Below the pieces are notes generated by a model. The model saw only the letters and a program-made list of their open reading frames with translations, was not told the origin of the DNA and did no database searches. A DNA stretch of 64,000 nucleotides from Denitrobacterium detoxificans (lineage in GTDB: Bacteria; Actinomycetota; Coriobacteriia; Coriobacteriales; Eggerthellaceae). The translations under genes were made by a program, and so were the position numbers. This document shows positions 35,671-45,259 of this stretch, piece by piece (position 1 is the stretch's first letter; the number at the start of each line of letters is the position of its first letter). The DNA is taken from NCBI RefSeq assembly GCF_001643775.1, contig NZ_CP011402.1, positions 790,001 to 854,000 on the forward strand, given 5' to 3'.

Positions 35671-36549
35671 ATGCTGGAGGAGAGGGCCAACTACACGATC
35701 AAGTTCATGGCGCCAAGGCTGGGCGTGTCCAGGTCGGGCTTCTACAGCTGGCTGGCCAAGGGCGCGCCGGTCGACGACTGGGCCGAGGAGAGAAGGGCCG
35801 TGCGCCGGGTGTGGGAGGGGTCCGACCGCCGGTTCGGGGCGCGTTTCGTGAAGGCCATGCTGCCGCCCGAGTTCTCGCGGTTGGCCCTCTACCGCGTGCG
35901 CAAGCTGATGCGCGAGATGGGCATAAGGGGCTGCACGCCGTGGAAGAGCAAGCGGACGACGGTACCGGACAAGGGCGCGAAGCCCAAGCCCGACCTGGTG
36001 AGGCGCGACTTCACAAGCCCGGTCCCCACCTACAAGCTCTGCGGCGACATCACCTACCTGCGCACCGGCCAGGGCTGGCTCTACCTCGCCACCGTGATCG
36101 ACTTCAACACGCGCATGGTGGTGGGTTGGGCCATCTCGAGGCGCATGACGGCCGACATCGTGGTGGCGGCGCTGGAGATGGCCGAGAAGCGCGGCTACGT
36201 GGCCGGCAACGCCATCTTCCACTCCGACAAGGGCGCCCAGTACACCTCGAGGCTGCTCGCCGAATGGGCCCGCGCCAACGACGTGAGGCTCTCGTGCAGC
36301 AGGACGGGCAACTGCCATGACAACGCGGTCGCCGAATCGTTCTTCTCGACCCTGAAGAACGAGATGTACTACCGCAGGAGCTTCCCGACCCGCGACGAGG
36401 CCAGGTTCGCCGTCGTTGAGTTCATCGAGAAGTACTACAACCGCAGGCGCCCGCACTCGTCGATCGGCTACCGCATACCCGCTGAGGCCATGGACGCCTT
36501 CTTCGAAAGGACCGCGCGGGTTGAAAACGAGCTGCCGGCCGCTGCTTGA
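35671..36549 (+). CDS. IS3-family transposase OrfB (DDE catalytic subunit)
   Basis: A 292-residue integrase-fold protein. DDE residues are visible in CGDITYL (first D), HSDKGAQY (second D) and the E of HDNAVAESFFSTLKNE, ending with YYNRRRPHSSIGYRIP. The functional product is probably the OrfAB fusion made by -1 frameshifting at 35615. It shows no stop or frameshift damage. Confidence 0.93.
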   Translation: MLEERANYTIKFMAPRLGVSRSGFYSWLAKGAPVDDWAEERRAVRRVWEGSDRRFGARFVKAMLPPEFSRLALYRVRKLMREMGIRGCTPWKSKRTTVPDKGAKPKPDLVRRDFTSPVPTYKLCGDITYLRTGQGWLYLATVIDFNTRMVVGWAISRRMTADIVVAALEMAEKRGYVAGNAIFHSDKGAQYTSRLLAEWARANDVRLSCSRTGNCHDNAVAESFFSTLKNEMYYRRSFPTRDEARFAVVEFIEKYYNRRRPHSSIGYRIPAEAMDAFFERTARVENELPAAA

Positions 36550-36612
36550 TTCCAGAGTCTTCCGTGTACGAAATCTTGACACAGGTCACTGCTTCGTGCG
36601 CCCCAAAACGAC

Positions 36613-36649
36613 CCTCGATCCCCTTGTTGCTACAGCAGGGGGATCGAGG
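36613..36649. terminator. Terminator of the flavoprotein gene (bidirectional)
   Basis: CCTCGATCCCC and GGGGATCGAGG form a perfect 11-bp stem 20 bp beyond the flavoprotein stop; on the minus strand a GTCGTTTT tract follows. Confidence 0.8.
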
Positions 36650-36668
36650 TGTTTCCCACAAATGATTG

Positions 36669-38315
36669 TTAGGCAAGACCCAAATCCTTGCAAGCTGCAG
36701 TCGCGGCAACGTATCCCGTCGTGCAAGCAGCGCCCTGCCCCGATCCTCCATGCAGCCCATAGGGATAGTCGTTGAACTGCATAGAGCCGTTGTCGATGCC
36801 GCATACGAACAAGCCCTTGATGGGGAGGTCGTTGTGACCAACCGCCCGCGCCTCGTAATCTCCCCGCACGCCTCCGCAGGTGCTATAGGCGCAAGCCTCG
36901 ACTTGAACCGCATAAAATGGTTTCTTTTCGAGAGGCGTCATGAGCGCGGGGTCGGCTCCAAAGGGGTCACGAGAGCCGTCTCCCTTCGCTCTATTGTTGT
37001 AGTCTTCCATCGTTGCAGCCAGGGTCTCCGAATCAACCCCCATAAGCTCGGCAAGCTCCTCGAAACTATCGGCCTTCCAGACAAAGTCGCTGCCTTCAAC
37101 CAAGGATCGGAGCTCTCCGCTGCCAACGCCCATGAAGGCCACGAACTCATTGAGCTTATCTTCGCCCTCGTAGGCTTCAACATGTGCCTCGTCGAACAAC
37201 GTAAAGGCCTTCGCCTGAGAAGCTATTGCCGTGTTGAGACGGGAGGTGTCGGCGTCTTCTGCAAGCGTCTCGTTGTAAAAACGCTTGCCACTCTGATTGA
37301 CCATAGGGAGCGTTTTGCCTATTTCAAGTGGATACCGATAAGCCGGCGGCCACTGAGTAAAAATTGACAGCATGCTACTCCAGCTCTCTCCGCACGCCTT
37401 TGAGAGTCCGTACATTACCGCAGACGGTGCCTGAGGAAGCGCCCCTGCTGCTAGCGCCATATTGATGCCATCGCCGTCTTGGCCATCAAACCCCAGAAAT
37501 ACAACACGCTCACTAGGGACACGAAGGCGCTCTGCGCACATTTCTGGGTTTTTCCCGAATCCGCCTGTAGCAAGCACCGTCGCCTTGGCATTAATGCGCA
37601 CGAGGTCATCCCCGCATTTCGCGTAGACGCCTCCAACACCTTCGTCGTTGAGGATGATATTCACGGCGGGAGACTCTAGGCGAAAATCCAAATTATCGAG
37701 GGTTTCCCCATAGGCCCAAAGCGGCTTGAGCATACCCTCGCCGTTGTTTACCCAGTTTCCTTCCTTATCAAAGCAGCTCAGGAGGGAGCCCTGACCTCCA
37801 GTCGACATCGAAGCCCCATGGCTTATGGCCCAATCGAGAGCTTGCCCAGAGTTATCCAAGTAACACCAAATTCCTGGCGCGTAAGCGCCCCAATTGTGCC
37901 ATTGCATGTAGGATTCGAACTCAGCCTGTAGGTCAACTGGCCCCTGTGCGTCAAGCTGCTCTTGGGTGTTGTATGCAAGTGTGCCTTCCGTCACGGTCGA
38001 AGTCCCTCCCTTGAGGTTTGTCTTCTCGAGCCAAATTACACGGGCACCAAGTTCAGCCGCTCTGATCGCGGCAAAGGTTCCGGCAGATCCTGAACCGCAC
38101 ACCACAACATCGCAGTCCTCTGTGCGAGCCACATCCTTTTCGTCCACTTCGATAAGTTGCGAAGACGGCGAGCGATCCTTGCCCTTTTTCTCACTGGCGT
38201 CAGATGCGTCAGCCCTCGACCTAGGGGCGCACCCTACGAGGCCGGCTATGGCCGCGCTCGTACCAAATACTCCGCTTCCAACAATAAAATCCCTGCGCGA
38301 TACGTTCTTGCCCAT
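36669..38315 (-). CDS. TAT-exported FAD-dependent oxidoreductase (fumarate reductase-like)
   Basis: A 548-residue flavoprotein of the fumarate/urocanate reductase family that is strongly expanded in Eggerthellaceae. The N-terminus has a twin-arginine signal (SRRDFIVGSGVFG) ending at a lipobox-like GLVGC. FAD binding is shown by VVVCGSGSAGTFAAIRAAELGARVIWLEK and ATVLATGGFG. The C-terminal GGVRGDYEARAVG and GSGQGAACTTGY match the conserved FAD end. It would reduce an organic electron acceptor outside the membrane; the acceptor is unknown. GGGAGG sits before the ATG at 38315. The LuxR gene is divergent. Confidence 0.92.
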   Translation of the reverse strand: MGKNVSRRDFIVGSGVFGTSAAIAGLVGCAPRSRADASDASEKKGKDRSPSSQLIEVDEKDVARTEDCDVVVCGSGSAGTFAAIRAAELGARVIWLEKTNLKGGTSTVTEGTLAYNTQEQLDAQGPVDLQAEFESYMQWHNWGAYAPGIWCYLDNSGQALDWAISHGASMSTGGQGSLLSCFDKEGNWVNNGEGMLKPLWAYGETLDNLDFRLESPAVNIILNDEGVGGVYAKCGDDLVRINAKATVLATGGFGKNPEMCAERLRVPSERVVFLGFDGQDGDGINMALAAGALPQAPSAVMYGLSKACGESWSSMLSIFTQWPPAYRYPLEIGKTLPMVNQSGKRFYNETLAEDADTSRLNTAIASQAKAFTLFDEAHVEAYEGEDKLNEFVAFMGVGSGELRSLVEGSDFVWKADSFEELAELMGVDSETLAATMEDYNNRAKGDGSRDPFGADPALMTPLEKKPFYAVQVEACAYSTCGGVRGDYEARAVGHNDLPIKGLFVCGIDNGSMQFNDYPYGLHGGSGQGAACTTGYVAATAACKDLGLA

Positions 38316-38672
38316 TTTTTGGTCCTCCCTTTTTCTGGCTGGTTTATTGTTTACGCGATTTCGGGTTTGCAGGTCTCTGTCCCGTTTTGCCTGTCGACAA
38401 AAACCTTGGCGGCACTTACTAGCAATCACACTTGTCTATAAAGCACAGGTGGTAGGTTTCGAAGATGCAGATTAGGGTTGATTACGAGAAAAGAAGGGTT
38501 GAAAAAACGGTTGAAGAAACGGTTAATGACACGCATTGCGCACTTCAAGCTATTTTTTAGCCCTGCGCTCTGTTTTCTCAAAGCATGGCTACCTCGCGTT
38601 TTCCACGCCAAATCAGTTTAAAATAGACCGTAGGGCAGCTCCATCATTTGTAAAACACTCGGGAGGTCGAAC
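38316..38672. promoter_or_regulatory. Divergent flavoprotein/LuxR promoter region
   Basis: The 357 bp between the two genes hold no gene. They include three tandem 12-bp repeats (38497-38532) and AT-rich promoter-like sequence on both sides. The LuxR ribosome-binding site is GGGAGG at about 38660. Confidence 0.65.
38497..38532. repeat. Three tandem 12-bp iterons, likely regulator binding sites
   Basis: GGTTGAAAAAAC, GGTTGAAGAAAC and GGTTAATGACAC lie head to tail with a 12-bp period, midway between the flavoprotein and LuxR genes. They are the best candidate for the LuxR binding array. Confidence 0.65.
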
Positions 38673-40115
38673 GTGGCAAAGGCGGTGACGGTAAACCAGA
38701 TACGCAACGTGCCTTTCGCTCTCGCCTTGGCCTTCGCTTGCGCCTGGATGCTCGACCCTTCTGCCGCAATTCCGGCGGGGTTCGCCTCTCTCATATCCTT
38801 TTCTCGATACCCCCACCTTCTTGTGACGTCACTTACATTCGGTCTTTTGGCAGCGTTTCACCGCCCAGCCAGAACTCTCCTCAGCAGTACATCGTTCACC
38901 GTTTCCGCCTGCGCACTGTGCTCTCTCGGCTTTCTTGGCGCTTGGGCGTTCTCGCTTCAGACGGAAGCGCCCTGGGGATTTCTGCCGTTCGCTTGCCTTT
39001 GCATAACGACGCTCTGCCAAGCTTCTCTGCTCATTTCATGTCTTAAGGCGCTTGCAGGATTACCGCTCATTGACTGTCTCTTAACGCTCATTGCCTGGCA
39101 GCTTTTTATAGGCATATTGCGGGCGCTCTCTACCTTGTTGCCTCCACTTGCCATATCTTGTATCGCGCCTCTCGTGATCGTCTTCTGCCTTACTCGGAAA
39201 TCCTCGATTGCACTCTTGCTCGAAAATCCTACGGATAGTCCGGCCTCGGAAGAAGAGGTAGGCAAAATCGAGCCGCGCTGTTTTTCCCCTTTCGCGCGGT
39301 TGCTGCTAATTTATTCGCTTATCATTTTCACAATCCAAACGCTACAAGGCTTTGCACCTGTGCCCGTAGTCAATGTTTCTTATTTCGGGCTCTTCATCGC
39401 CATTGCGGCTACCTCAATTGCCCTCGTGGTAAACGGAAGAATCGTCCGTATCAAGCAACTCTATGATGCATCGCTTGCCATTCTGGAGTTGGCGATTATA
39501 GTTTTCGCAATCGGAGTCGGATACTCTTACGAAATCGCCTCAATCCTCCTCGATGCCTCCTATATGACCTTCTCAACGTTTTTCTTCGCGGTACTGTGCA
39601 ATCTCTGCCAGCGAAGAGGGTGCGACCCTGTCCTTGTTTTCTCGCTTGCTTATCTTGCGGAGCAGATTGCCGCTTTTTTAGGGGATGCTTTCTCTGGCAC
39701 GTTAGGGTCTGGCGTGCATACGTTGCCCCTCGTCCTACTTGCTGGATTAGGAGCCATCTCGTTCGTTTATCTTTCCCCTCTCAAGGACCGAAGTCTCGAG
39801 CGGGACTCCAATCCGGCAAAGGCTCAGTGCATCGATCCGGCGCGCTATTATGCCATGCTCACCGAAACCTGTACATCGGTCGCCATGCAGTTCTCTCTGA
39901 CCAAACGCGAAGGAGACGTACTCCTCCTGCTCGCCCAAAGAAAGACGTCTTCGCAAATTAGCGACGATCTGGTGGTGAGCCTCGCTACGGTGAAGACCCA
40001 CACGCACAACATTTATAAAAAATTAGGCATCCATAGCAGACAAGAGCTATACCTGTTTCTCGGTCTAGAGGCTCCTTCCTGTCCCGTCAAATCCTCCACG
40101 AAGCCGACGCGGTAG
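38673..40115 (+). CDS. LuxR-type regulator with multi-pass membrane domain
   Basis: A 480-residue regulator. Residues 1-390 form about ten to twelve membrane segments, and the C-terminal roughly 65 residues are a LuxR helix-turn-helix (LTKREGDVLLLLAQRKTSSQISDDLVVSLATVKTHTHNIYKKLGI). This architecture is characteristic of Eggerthellaceae, where it sits beside flavoprotein reductases and probably senses their substrate. It starts with GTG after GGGAGGTCGAAC. The last residues (SCPVKSSTKPTR) seem to run into foreign sequence, so the original C-terminus may have been slightly altered. Confidence 0.92.
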   Translation: MAKAVTVNQIRNVPFALALAFACAWMLDPSAAIPAGFASLISFSRYPHLLVTSLTFGLLAAFHRPARTLLSSTSFTVSACALCSLGFLGAWAFSLQTEAPWGFLPFACLCITTLCQASLLISCLKALAGLPLIDCLLTLIAWQLFIGILRALSTLLPPLAISCIAPLVIVFCLTRKSSIALLLENPTDSPASEEEVGKIEPRCFSPFARLLLIYSLIIFTIQTLQGFAPVPVVNVSYFGLFIAIAATSIALVVNGRIVRIKQLYDASLAILELAIIVFAIGVGYSYEIASILLDASYMTFSTFFFAVLCNLCQRRGCDPVLVFSLAYLAEQIAAFLGDAFSGTLGSGVHTLPLVLLAGLGAISFVYLSPLKDRSLERDSNPAKAQCIDPARYYAMLTETCTSVAMQFSLTKREGDVLLLLAQRKTSSQISDDLVVSLATVKTHTHNIYKKLGIHSRQELYLFLGLEAPSCPVKSSTKPTR

Positions 40116-40337
40116 TTCTTGAAGATGACCTCGCCTTCCTCCTGGGTGGCGTCCAGGTGATACCGATAACGTAAGAATCGCCGATTGAGACAACGACGAT
40201 CGCCGTTCGATATGACGAGGATATGCCGCTACGGATGATGAACTTTTACCAATCGGGACTATGTGAACGACACTGGCGCTACGCTCCATCCCGTATGCAT
40301 CGGGCGAAGGGGGTGCGGCAGATTGGAACGGAACATC
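40116..40337. other. Region before the IS21-type remnant
   Basis: No complete gene. The minus strand at about 40095-40165 reads a protein-like stretch (LDATQEEGEVIFKNYRVGF) without a start or recognised family, so it may be a gene fragment. A TGTGAACGACACTGGCG at about 40261 may be the terminal repeat of the IS21-type element. Confidence 0.35.
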
Positions 40338-41385
40338 ATGGGAGAGCTCGACATGTACAGGCAGCTGGGCACGAAGCCCAGCTTCACGGAGATCGGAAAG
40401 AGATACGGCCTGGACAGGCACACCGTAGCGAAGTACTGGAACTCCGGCGGGCAGCTGGAGGACGCCAGGCGGGAACGCGCCAGCGGGTTCGACCAGGTCA
40501 GGGACATCATCGAGGAGAAGGCGAAGCTGCCCGGCTCAAAGGTCAGACCCATCCACGAATACCTCCTGCACCGCCGTCCGAACCTGGAGCTCCCCGGCTA
40601 CACGACGCTCGTCCACTACATGCACAAGCACGACATCGTGTGCGGCATCCCCGACGAGGGTTCGGAGCCGCACCCGAGGTACGAGACGCCGGCGGGAAAG
40701 CAGCTCCAGTTCGACTGGAAGGAGGATATAACGATGCACGACCGCCACGGCCGGCGCTGCGACTTCAACGTCTTCTCCGCCACGCTCGGCGCCTCCAGGC
40801 TCCACCGCTTCCGCTACTCGCGCCTGAAGACCACGGACGACACGCTGCGCTGCCTGCTATCCGTGGCCGTCGCGAACGGCGGCTTCGCCAGGAAGGCGCT
40901 CACCGACAACATGTCGTCCCTGGTCACCATCTCGAACGGCCGCAGAAGGCGCTCCGAGCGAGCGTGGCGCTTCGCGAAGGAGGCGGGGTTCGAGATCGAG
41001 CTCGCGAAGGTCCGCACGCCGCAGACCAAGGGCAAGGACGAGTCAGCCAACCGGTTCCTCACGCGCCTGGCGGTCTACGAGGGCGACTTCGAGGACGAGG
41101 CCGACCTGGTCGCGGCCATCGCGCATAGAGGCGCGCTGCAACGCCGAGCCCGACGAGACCACGGGCGTGCCACCCGCCGTCCTGTTCATGCGCGACGAGA
41201 AGGACGCGCTGCTGCCGATCGGCAACCTCCGGCACCTCGAGGAGATGGTCGGGGACGTGAGCGTGCAGACGGTGCCGCCCACCATGCTCGTGCGCGCGTG
41301 CGGCCGCGAGTAGTCGGTGCCGAGGCGCTGCATTGGGCACGCGGTCAAGGTCTTCGCCATGCCGTCGGGCCAGATCGCCGTCACC
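40338..41385 (+). pseudogene. IS21-family transposase istA, truncated and frameshifted
   Basis: The frame starts MGELDMYRQLG with an N-terminal helix-turn-helix (TEIGKRYGLDRHTVAKYW), then a DDE-type core (QLQFDWKED, ALTDNMSSLV, TPQTKGKDESANRF). After about 41128 the sense frame shifts, and the shifted frame reads PPAVLFMRDEKDALLP and MLVRACGRE, then a TAG where Tyr is expected, followed by SVPRRCIGHAVKVF. The end is missing and istB is absent. The first frame stays open and reads into the next gene, giving a false fusion protein. Confidence 0.85.
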
Positions 41386-41957
41386 CCGAGCTCGCCGAGC
41401 GGCTGCTCGCCGGGACGCTCTTCGAGTTCACCTGTCCCGAGTGCGGGTACTCCGCGAGCCTGAGGTCGCCCTGCCTCTACCTCGACCCTGAGCACGGCGC
41501 GTGCGTCTACCTGGTGGTGAACGAGGAGATGGCGCAGAGGGCCGCGGGGATGTTCACGGAGCTCGACGGCGAGGACAGCGCCATCGGGCACAGCGAGAAG
41601 AGGATCGTCTTCGACCGGCAAGATCTGAAGGGCGTTGCCGTCGCGCTCGCCAACGGCCTCGACGACCGTGTTGTTGAGATCCTGAAGACGGCGGTCGCGG
41701 GCACGGCCAGGCAGCAGGGCGGCGTGGCGCCCGGCGGGGAGTGCGAGGTCGACCTCGTCGGAACGGAGGACGGCGACCTGCTGTTCAGCGTTGTGGCGGA
41801 TGGCAACAGTCTCACAGCAGCGCTCCCGCGCGGCGCGTACGGCCTCTACGCCGACGCGCTCGCAAGGTCGTCGATGGCGGGCGACCAGCCCCTCGTCGTC
41901 GACCGCGCCTGGGCCGAGAGGGCGGTCGACGCCTTCTCCGAAGAGGGGATCCTGTAG
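41386..41957 (+). pseudogene. CpXC-domain protein, 5' truncated
   Basis: The downstream part of the open frame is a CpXC-domain protein: AGTLFEFTCPECGYSASL, then SPCLYLDPEHGACVYLV. The N-terminal third, with the first CPxC pair, is missing where it abuts the istA remnant. The C-terminal domain is complete to the stop at 41957. CpXC proteins are zinc-binding proteins of unknown role. Confidence 0.7.
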
Positions 41958-41976
41958 CGTCGCCAGAGGACCGCGC

Positions 41977-42005
41977 TTGTACGTCTGGGGGCTCGGCGCT
42001 ACAAT
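41977..42005 (+). promoter_or_regulatory. Sigma-70-like promoter for the Abi-like gene
   Basis: TTGTAC (41977-41982), a 17-bp spacer and TACAAT (42000-42005), about 80 bp before the probable TTG start at 42088. Confidence 0.65.
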
Positions 42006-42087
42006 ATCAATTGATGGGCCCGTGCCGACCTCTGATTCAAGTCACCGGGCCTCAATTTGTATCTTGGGGAGTTTGCGGGGGCCTATA

Positions 42088-42807
42088 TTGGGCGGACACG
42101 GCGACAGCGTCCAATGGGCGAAGCGGTGGCTCTCGGAAGAGAGGCTTGAACCCTATCTGCGTCGCTGCGACGGGGACATCGGCCGTGCGATAGAGCTCTA
42201 CGAGTGGAACATCTCACTCGGCGAGGTCCTCATGAGGGACGTCTCGCACTTCGAGGTCGCAATCCTGAACTCCTACGACCGGGTCATGGCCGAAAGCTGG
42301 GGCGGGGCAAAGCATTGGCTCCTCGACGAAGAATCTCCCGCAAGGCGACCAGTCATGAGGAGCGCCGCTCGCGGTCAGCTCGACGTCAACCGCATCAACA
42401 GGAAGATCATCGACGACGCCGTCGCGCGCCTCCGCCCGGGATTCACTTCGGGGTCCCTCGTCGCCTCGCTCACGCTGGGGTTCTGGGTGCACCTCTCCGA
42501 CCGCAGCCGCGAGGCGGTGATCCGGCGCACCGGTCTGTAAAGGGCTTGGCCCAGGGGCACGAACCGTGCGGAGCTCGAGCGCTCGCTCGACGCCATACTG
42601 AAGCTCCGCAACCGCATCGCGCACAACGAGCGCCTCTTCGACCCGTCGAGGCCGGAGCTTTCCCCGCTCCGGGTGGAAGCCGACCTCGTTCGGCTATTCG
42701 CCGCGCTCTGCCCGGAGGCGGAAGCAAAGGTGAATGGCGGTTCAGCAAGCACCCCCGTCGAGGCGTTCCTCCAGAAGAGCCCCGCACCTGCCGTTGTCAT
42801 GCTATAG
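42088..42807 (+). pseudogene. Abi_2-like abortive-infection protein with internal stop
   Basis: The frame reads WAKRWLSEERLEPYLRRC and EWNISLGEVLMRDVSHFEVA, matching the Abi-like family, through to LSDRSREAVIRRTGL. A TAA at 42538-42540 then interrupts it, but the same frame continues RAWPRGTNRAELERSLDAIL and LRNRIAHNERLFD (the family's RN-x-x-AH motif) to a TAG at 42805. A single substitution, for example TAC to TAA, would explain it. The start is probably TTG at 42088. It is inactive unless the stop is read through. Confidence 0.75.
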
Positions 42808-42841
42808 GACACGCAGTGCATGCACTCGCGCGGGGGGAAGG

Positions 42842-42862
42842 GCGGCCTCCGGGCCGCTTTTT
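42842..42862 (+). terminator. Terminator after the Abi-like gene
   Basis: GCGGCC-TCCG-GGCCGC hairpin followed directly by TTTTT (42858-42862). Confidence 0.8.
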
Positions 42863-43953
42863 CGTGCCCAAAACGAGTAAAAACCACCGCGAAAACGGGG
42901 TCGGTGCCGATTTGTTATCCCCCTATCCTGAACTGGGCCTTGGCGATTTCAACCCGCGAAAACGGCCGTGATTCGGGATTCATTCGAATCACCCCGAAAT
43001 CGGCGGTTTTCGGCTTTGGGAATTGTTGCAGGTGGCTTTGCGAGGCCGTCAACTTCTGCATGGTCTGCCACCTTTGGTCATACCGTGCCGAACCGTGTCA
43101 CCGTCGGAGAATGATTCGAATCAAAATCGCAGTTCAAAGCTCGAAAGAAGACCCCCGAAAACGGCTGTTTCCGAGGGTCTTTCCAAGCTGTCATTCCCGA
43201 AAGTTTCCAGCGGCTTGGCGCTTCCTGCAACGGTTTGCTCCGTCATGCGCCGCCGTGAATGACTGCGGGTGGCTTTCTAAAATCTGGGTTCGGTCATTCC
43301 CACTCAATAGTTAAAAACTATCTCCAGTTTGTTCCAGTTTGCCGCAGTTTGTTCCAGTACGTCCCATTTGCATCCAGTCTCAAAAATTGCCGCGAATCCA
43401 TGGGGTCAAATCTGGGTCACGGCTTTTCGGGTCATTCGAGTCGTTTTCGTGGGTCACGGTGGGTCACGGCAAACTGCGAGAAGTAGCTAATGATCGCATG
43501 GACATTATATTTCAAGGGAGGGTAGGATAGAGGAAACTCCGCAAAGCCCTCCCTTAGCAAGTTAGAACAGAGACCTTAGATTTTCCTTCGCTCATCCTAG
43601 AGAAAGCTTATGTTGTTTGGTTTGGTTGCGGTAGTTGCAAAGGCAGTCATAGCAATACGTGTCTCCATCGAACGTGCAGGTCGAAACGATTCCGCTTTCG
43701 GTAAGCGGCTCGGGTATCGCGAGCGCGAGGTGGAGAAGCGCGAGGCGGTCGCGGTCGCTGAGCCTGCGACTCCCGTGACAGCGACTGCCCCCGCGACAGC
43801 CACTGCGGCACCTGCAGGCGCGGCGAGTGCGGTCGCAAGCGGCGCGGCCATTCGCATCTCCAACAGGAAGAAATAACGAAAGCGATTCCCAAAAAAGAGG
43901 GGGCAGAACGTCCAGTGAGCTGCACCCCAATACTTGGACGGCTCAAATAAAGA
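42863..43953. other. Island junction region, no clear gene
   Basis: About 1.1 kb. The left part carries two CGAATCA copies (42985, 43117) and TTGCAGGTGGCT motifs; attachment copy D follows; the right part has GGGTCACGG copies (43414, 43451, 43460) and GTTTGTTCCAG repeats (43325-43355). Between 43594 and 43876 both strands are open and Ala-rich. The minus strand ends STCTFDGDTYCYDCLCNYRN, which looks like a zinc-finger fragment, but no start or ribosome-binding site supports a gene. Confidence 0.5.
43296..43308. repeat. Attachment-like repeat, copy D
   Basis: ATTCCCACTCAAT preceded by GGTTCGGTC. On the minus strand it ends a frame in FLTIEWE-stop, the closest of the copies to the usual GuaA C-terminus. 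Confidence 0.75.
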
Positions 43954-44150
43954 CTACGCCACCAGGGACTGGCTCCGGAACTCCTCCAGGGTCAGTCCCT
44001 TCAGTTTAACCCGGCGCCTCCTCGTGTTCCAATGGATGATATAGGCGTCGAGGTCCGCCTTGAAGGACTCGAAGTCGGGCCACGTCCTTCCCCGGAAGAG
44101 CTCGTCTTTGATGTGACCGAACACCTGCTCAGTCGCGCCGTTGTCGAAAA
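43954..44150 (-). pseudogene. IS3-family transposase C-terminal remnant
   Basis: The frame reads FDNGATEQVFGHIKDELFRG and YIIHWNTRRRRVKLKGLTLEEFR to a stop: the last part of an IS3 OrfB catalytic domain, including the ExxxGxxKxE-type region. The rest is missing. Confidence 0.85.
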
Positions 44151-44204
44151 CCCCGCAAGCGGCGCAAAACCCGCAAAACCAAAGGCAGGCAACGCTCATC
44201 GACG

Positions 44205-45026
44205 CTATTGTTGCTGTTCAACCATTATTTCAAGCGTATGCAGGTATTCCGAATCATCATCTGAAACGTATTCGCTCACGTGCCAAAACTCCAATAATTT
44301 GCCGCGAGGGGCAAGCGAGTGACTTTGCATGAAAGCACTCATTTCTTCAAAAGCAGCTGGTGTCAGTTGAGCCGGGCCTCTCACCGTGCGACAAAGATAC
44401 GTGCCCTCGGGAAGAACAAGGGCATCATGATACTCAGCCTTCTCAATAGCCAACAGTGCTTTTTCGGGAACAAAGCAATCGTCATACCGTAGGCGAGTAT
44501 AGTCCATGACGAAACACGGGATGCTATGAAGCGAGTCTATATTTATTCCCAGTTCGTGAGCTTTCTTGATTGCGTAGTACGGCAGTGGATCGGCGTCTAT
44601 GTCCGAATCCTCGCTGATAACGATGTAATGGCGAGCGCCCCTATGTCTCAGCCTCGGCTCGCTGTCGCTACTCGCAAGGACGGCATCGGTCGTACTTCTC
44701 AGGCACTGCTCGATTTTTCGACGTCTTAACAAAAGTTTACTTATTGTTTCATCGATTCGATCCATCTCCTTGTTAAAGAGTTCGATGGTCTTTTCGAGGC
44801 CGTGCGACGAAAGATAGTCGCGTATGTCGCTCAAGGTGAAATTCATTTCGAGCATCGACATAACGATATTGAGGCGAGCGAACTCAACTTCGCCATATAC
44901 GCGATAGGAGTTCCGCTCCCTCCTGGGCGTTATCAGTCCAACGCTCTCGTAATACCTTAGCGTGTCGGAACTAACGCCGTAGAGTTGGGCGGTCTGCTTA
45001 ATATTCAGTGGCAACTTCTCGTTCAT
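44205..45026 (-). CDS. MerR-family regulator with effector-binding C-terminal domain
   Basis: A 273-residue MerR protein. N-terminal winged helix (NIKQTAQLYGVSSDTLRYYESVGLITPRRE), coiled coil about 80-115 (KTIELFNKEMDRIDETISK), then a GyrI/BmrR-like effector domain (HYIVISEDSD, ALVLPEGTYLCRTVRG). It is divergent from the carboxylesterase gene whose promoter has the MerR-type 19-bp spacer, so it probably senses the substrate or product of that operon. Confidence 0.92.
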   Translation of the reverse strand: MNEKLPLNIKQTAQLYGVSSDTLRYYESVGLITPRRERNSYRVYGEVEFARLNIVMSMLEMNFTLSDIRDYLSSHGLEKTIELFNKEMDRIDETISKLLLRRRKIEQCLRSTTDAVLASSDSEPRLRHRGARHYIVISEDSDIDADPLPYYAIKKAHELGINIDSLHSIPCFVMDYTRLRYDDCFVPEKALLAIEKAEYHDALVLPEGTYLCRTVRGPAQLTPAAFEEMSAFMQSHSLAPRGKLLEFWHVSEYVSDDDSEYLHTLEIMVEQQQ

Positions 45027-45165
45027 CGCCGACCCCGTCGCTCGAAGGATTCGCTACCCGCAACACTATAAACCTTAGACCGACTCCAAAGCCAATTCAA
45101 GCTATTTGATGCCATTTGAAGGAATTGGGCCTCATAAAATGACTCGTTTTCACATTATTAATCGC

Positions 45166-45196
45166 TTGACATTGGAATCCCTCAAGACTTTACCAT
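45166..45196 (+). promoter_or_regulatory. MerR-type promoter with 19-bp spacer
   Basis: TTGACA (45166-45171) and TACCAT (45191-45196) separated by 19 bp, upstream of the esterase gene. GGAAT and ATTCC arms form a loose dyad across it. Confidence 0.75.
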
Positions 45197-45259
45197 TCCC
45201 TGTGGCGAGCCAAAGAAAACATTGTGCGCATTCATGATTCGAAAGGAATGGAAGTAATT

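Larger units (their letters stand above)
35291..36588 (+). mobile_element. IS3-family insertion sequence (complete)
   Basis: A 1298-bp element bounded by imperfect terminal inverted repeats: left TGACCTATATC and, 15 bp in, CGGACACG; right, on the reverse strand, TGACCTGTGTC with CGTACACG. OrfA and OrfB are intact, with a frameshift window between them. No target-site duplication is clear from the flanks. Confidence 0.85.

Noticed and set aside
43594-43876. Ala-rich open frames on both strands
   Set aside because: Neither has a ribosome-binding site or recognisable domain, and both look like composition effects. A zinc-finger-like fragment at one end was noted in the junction entry.
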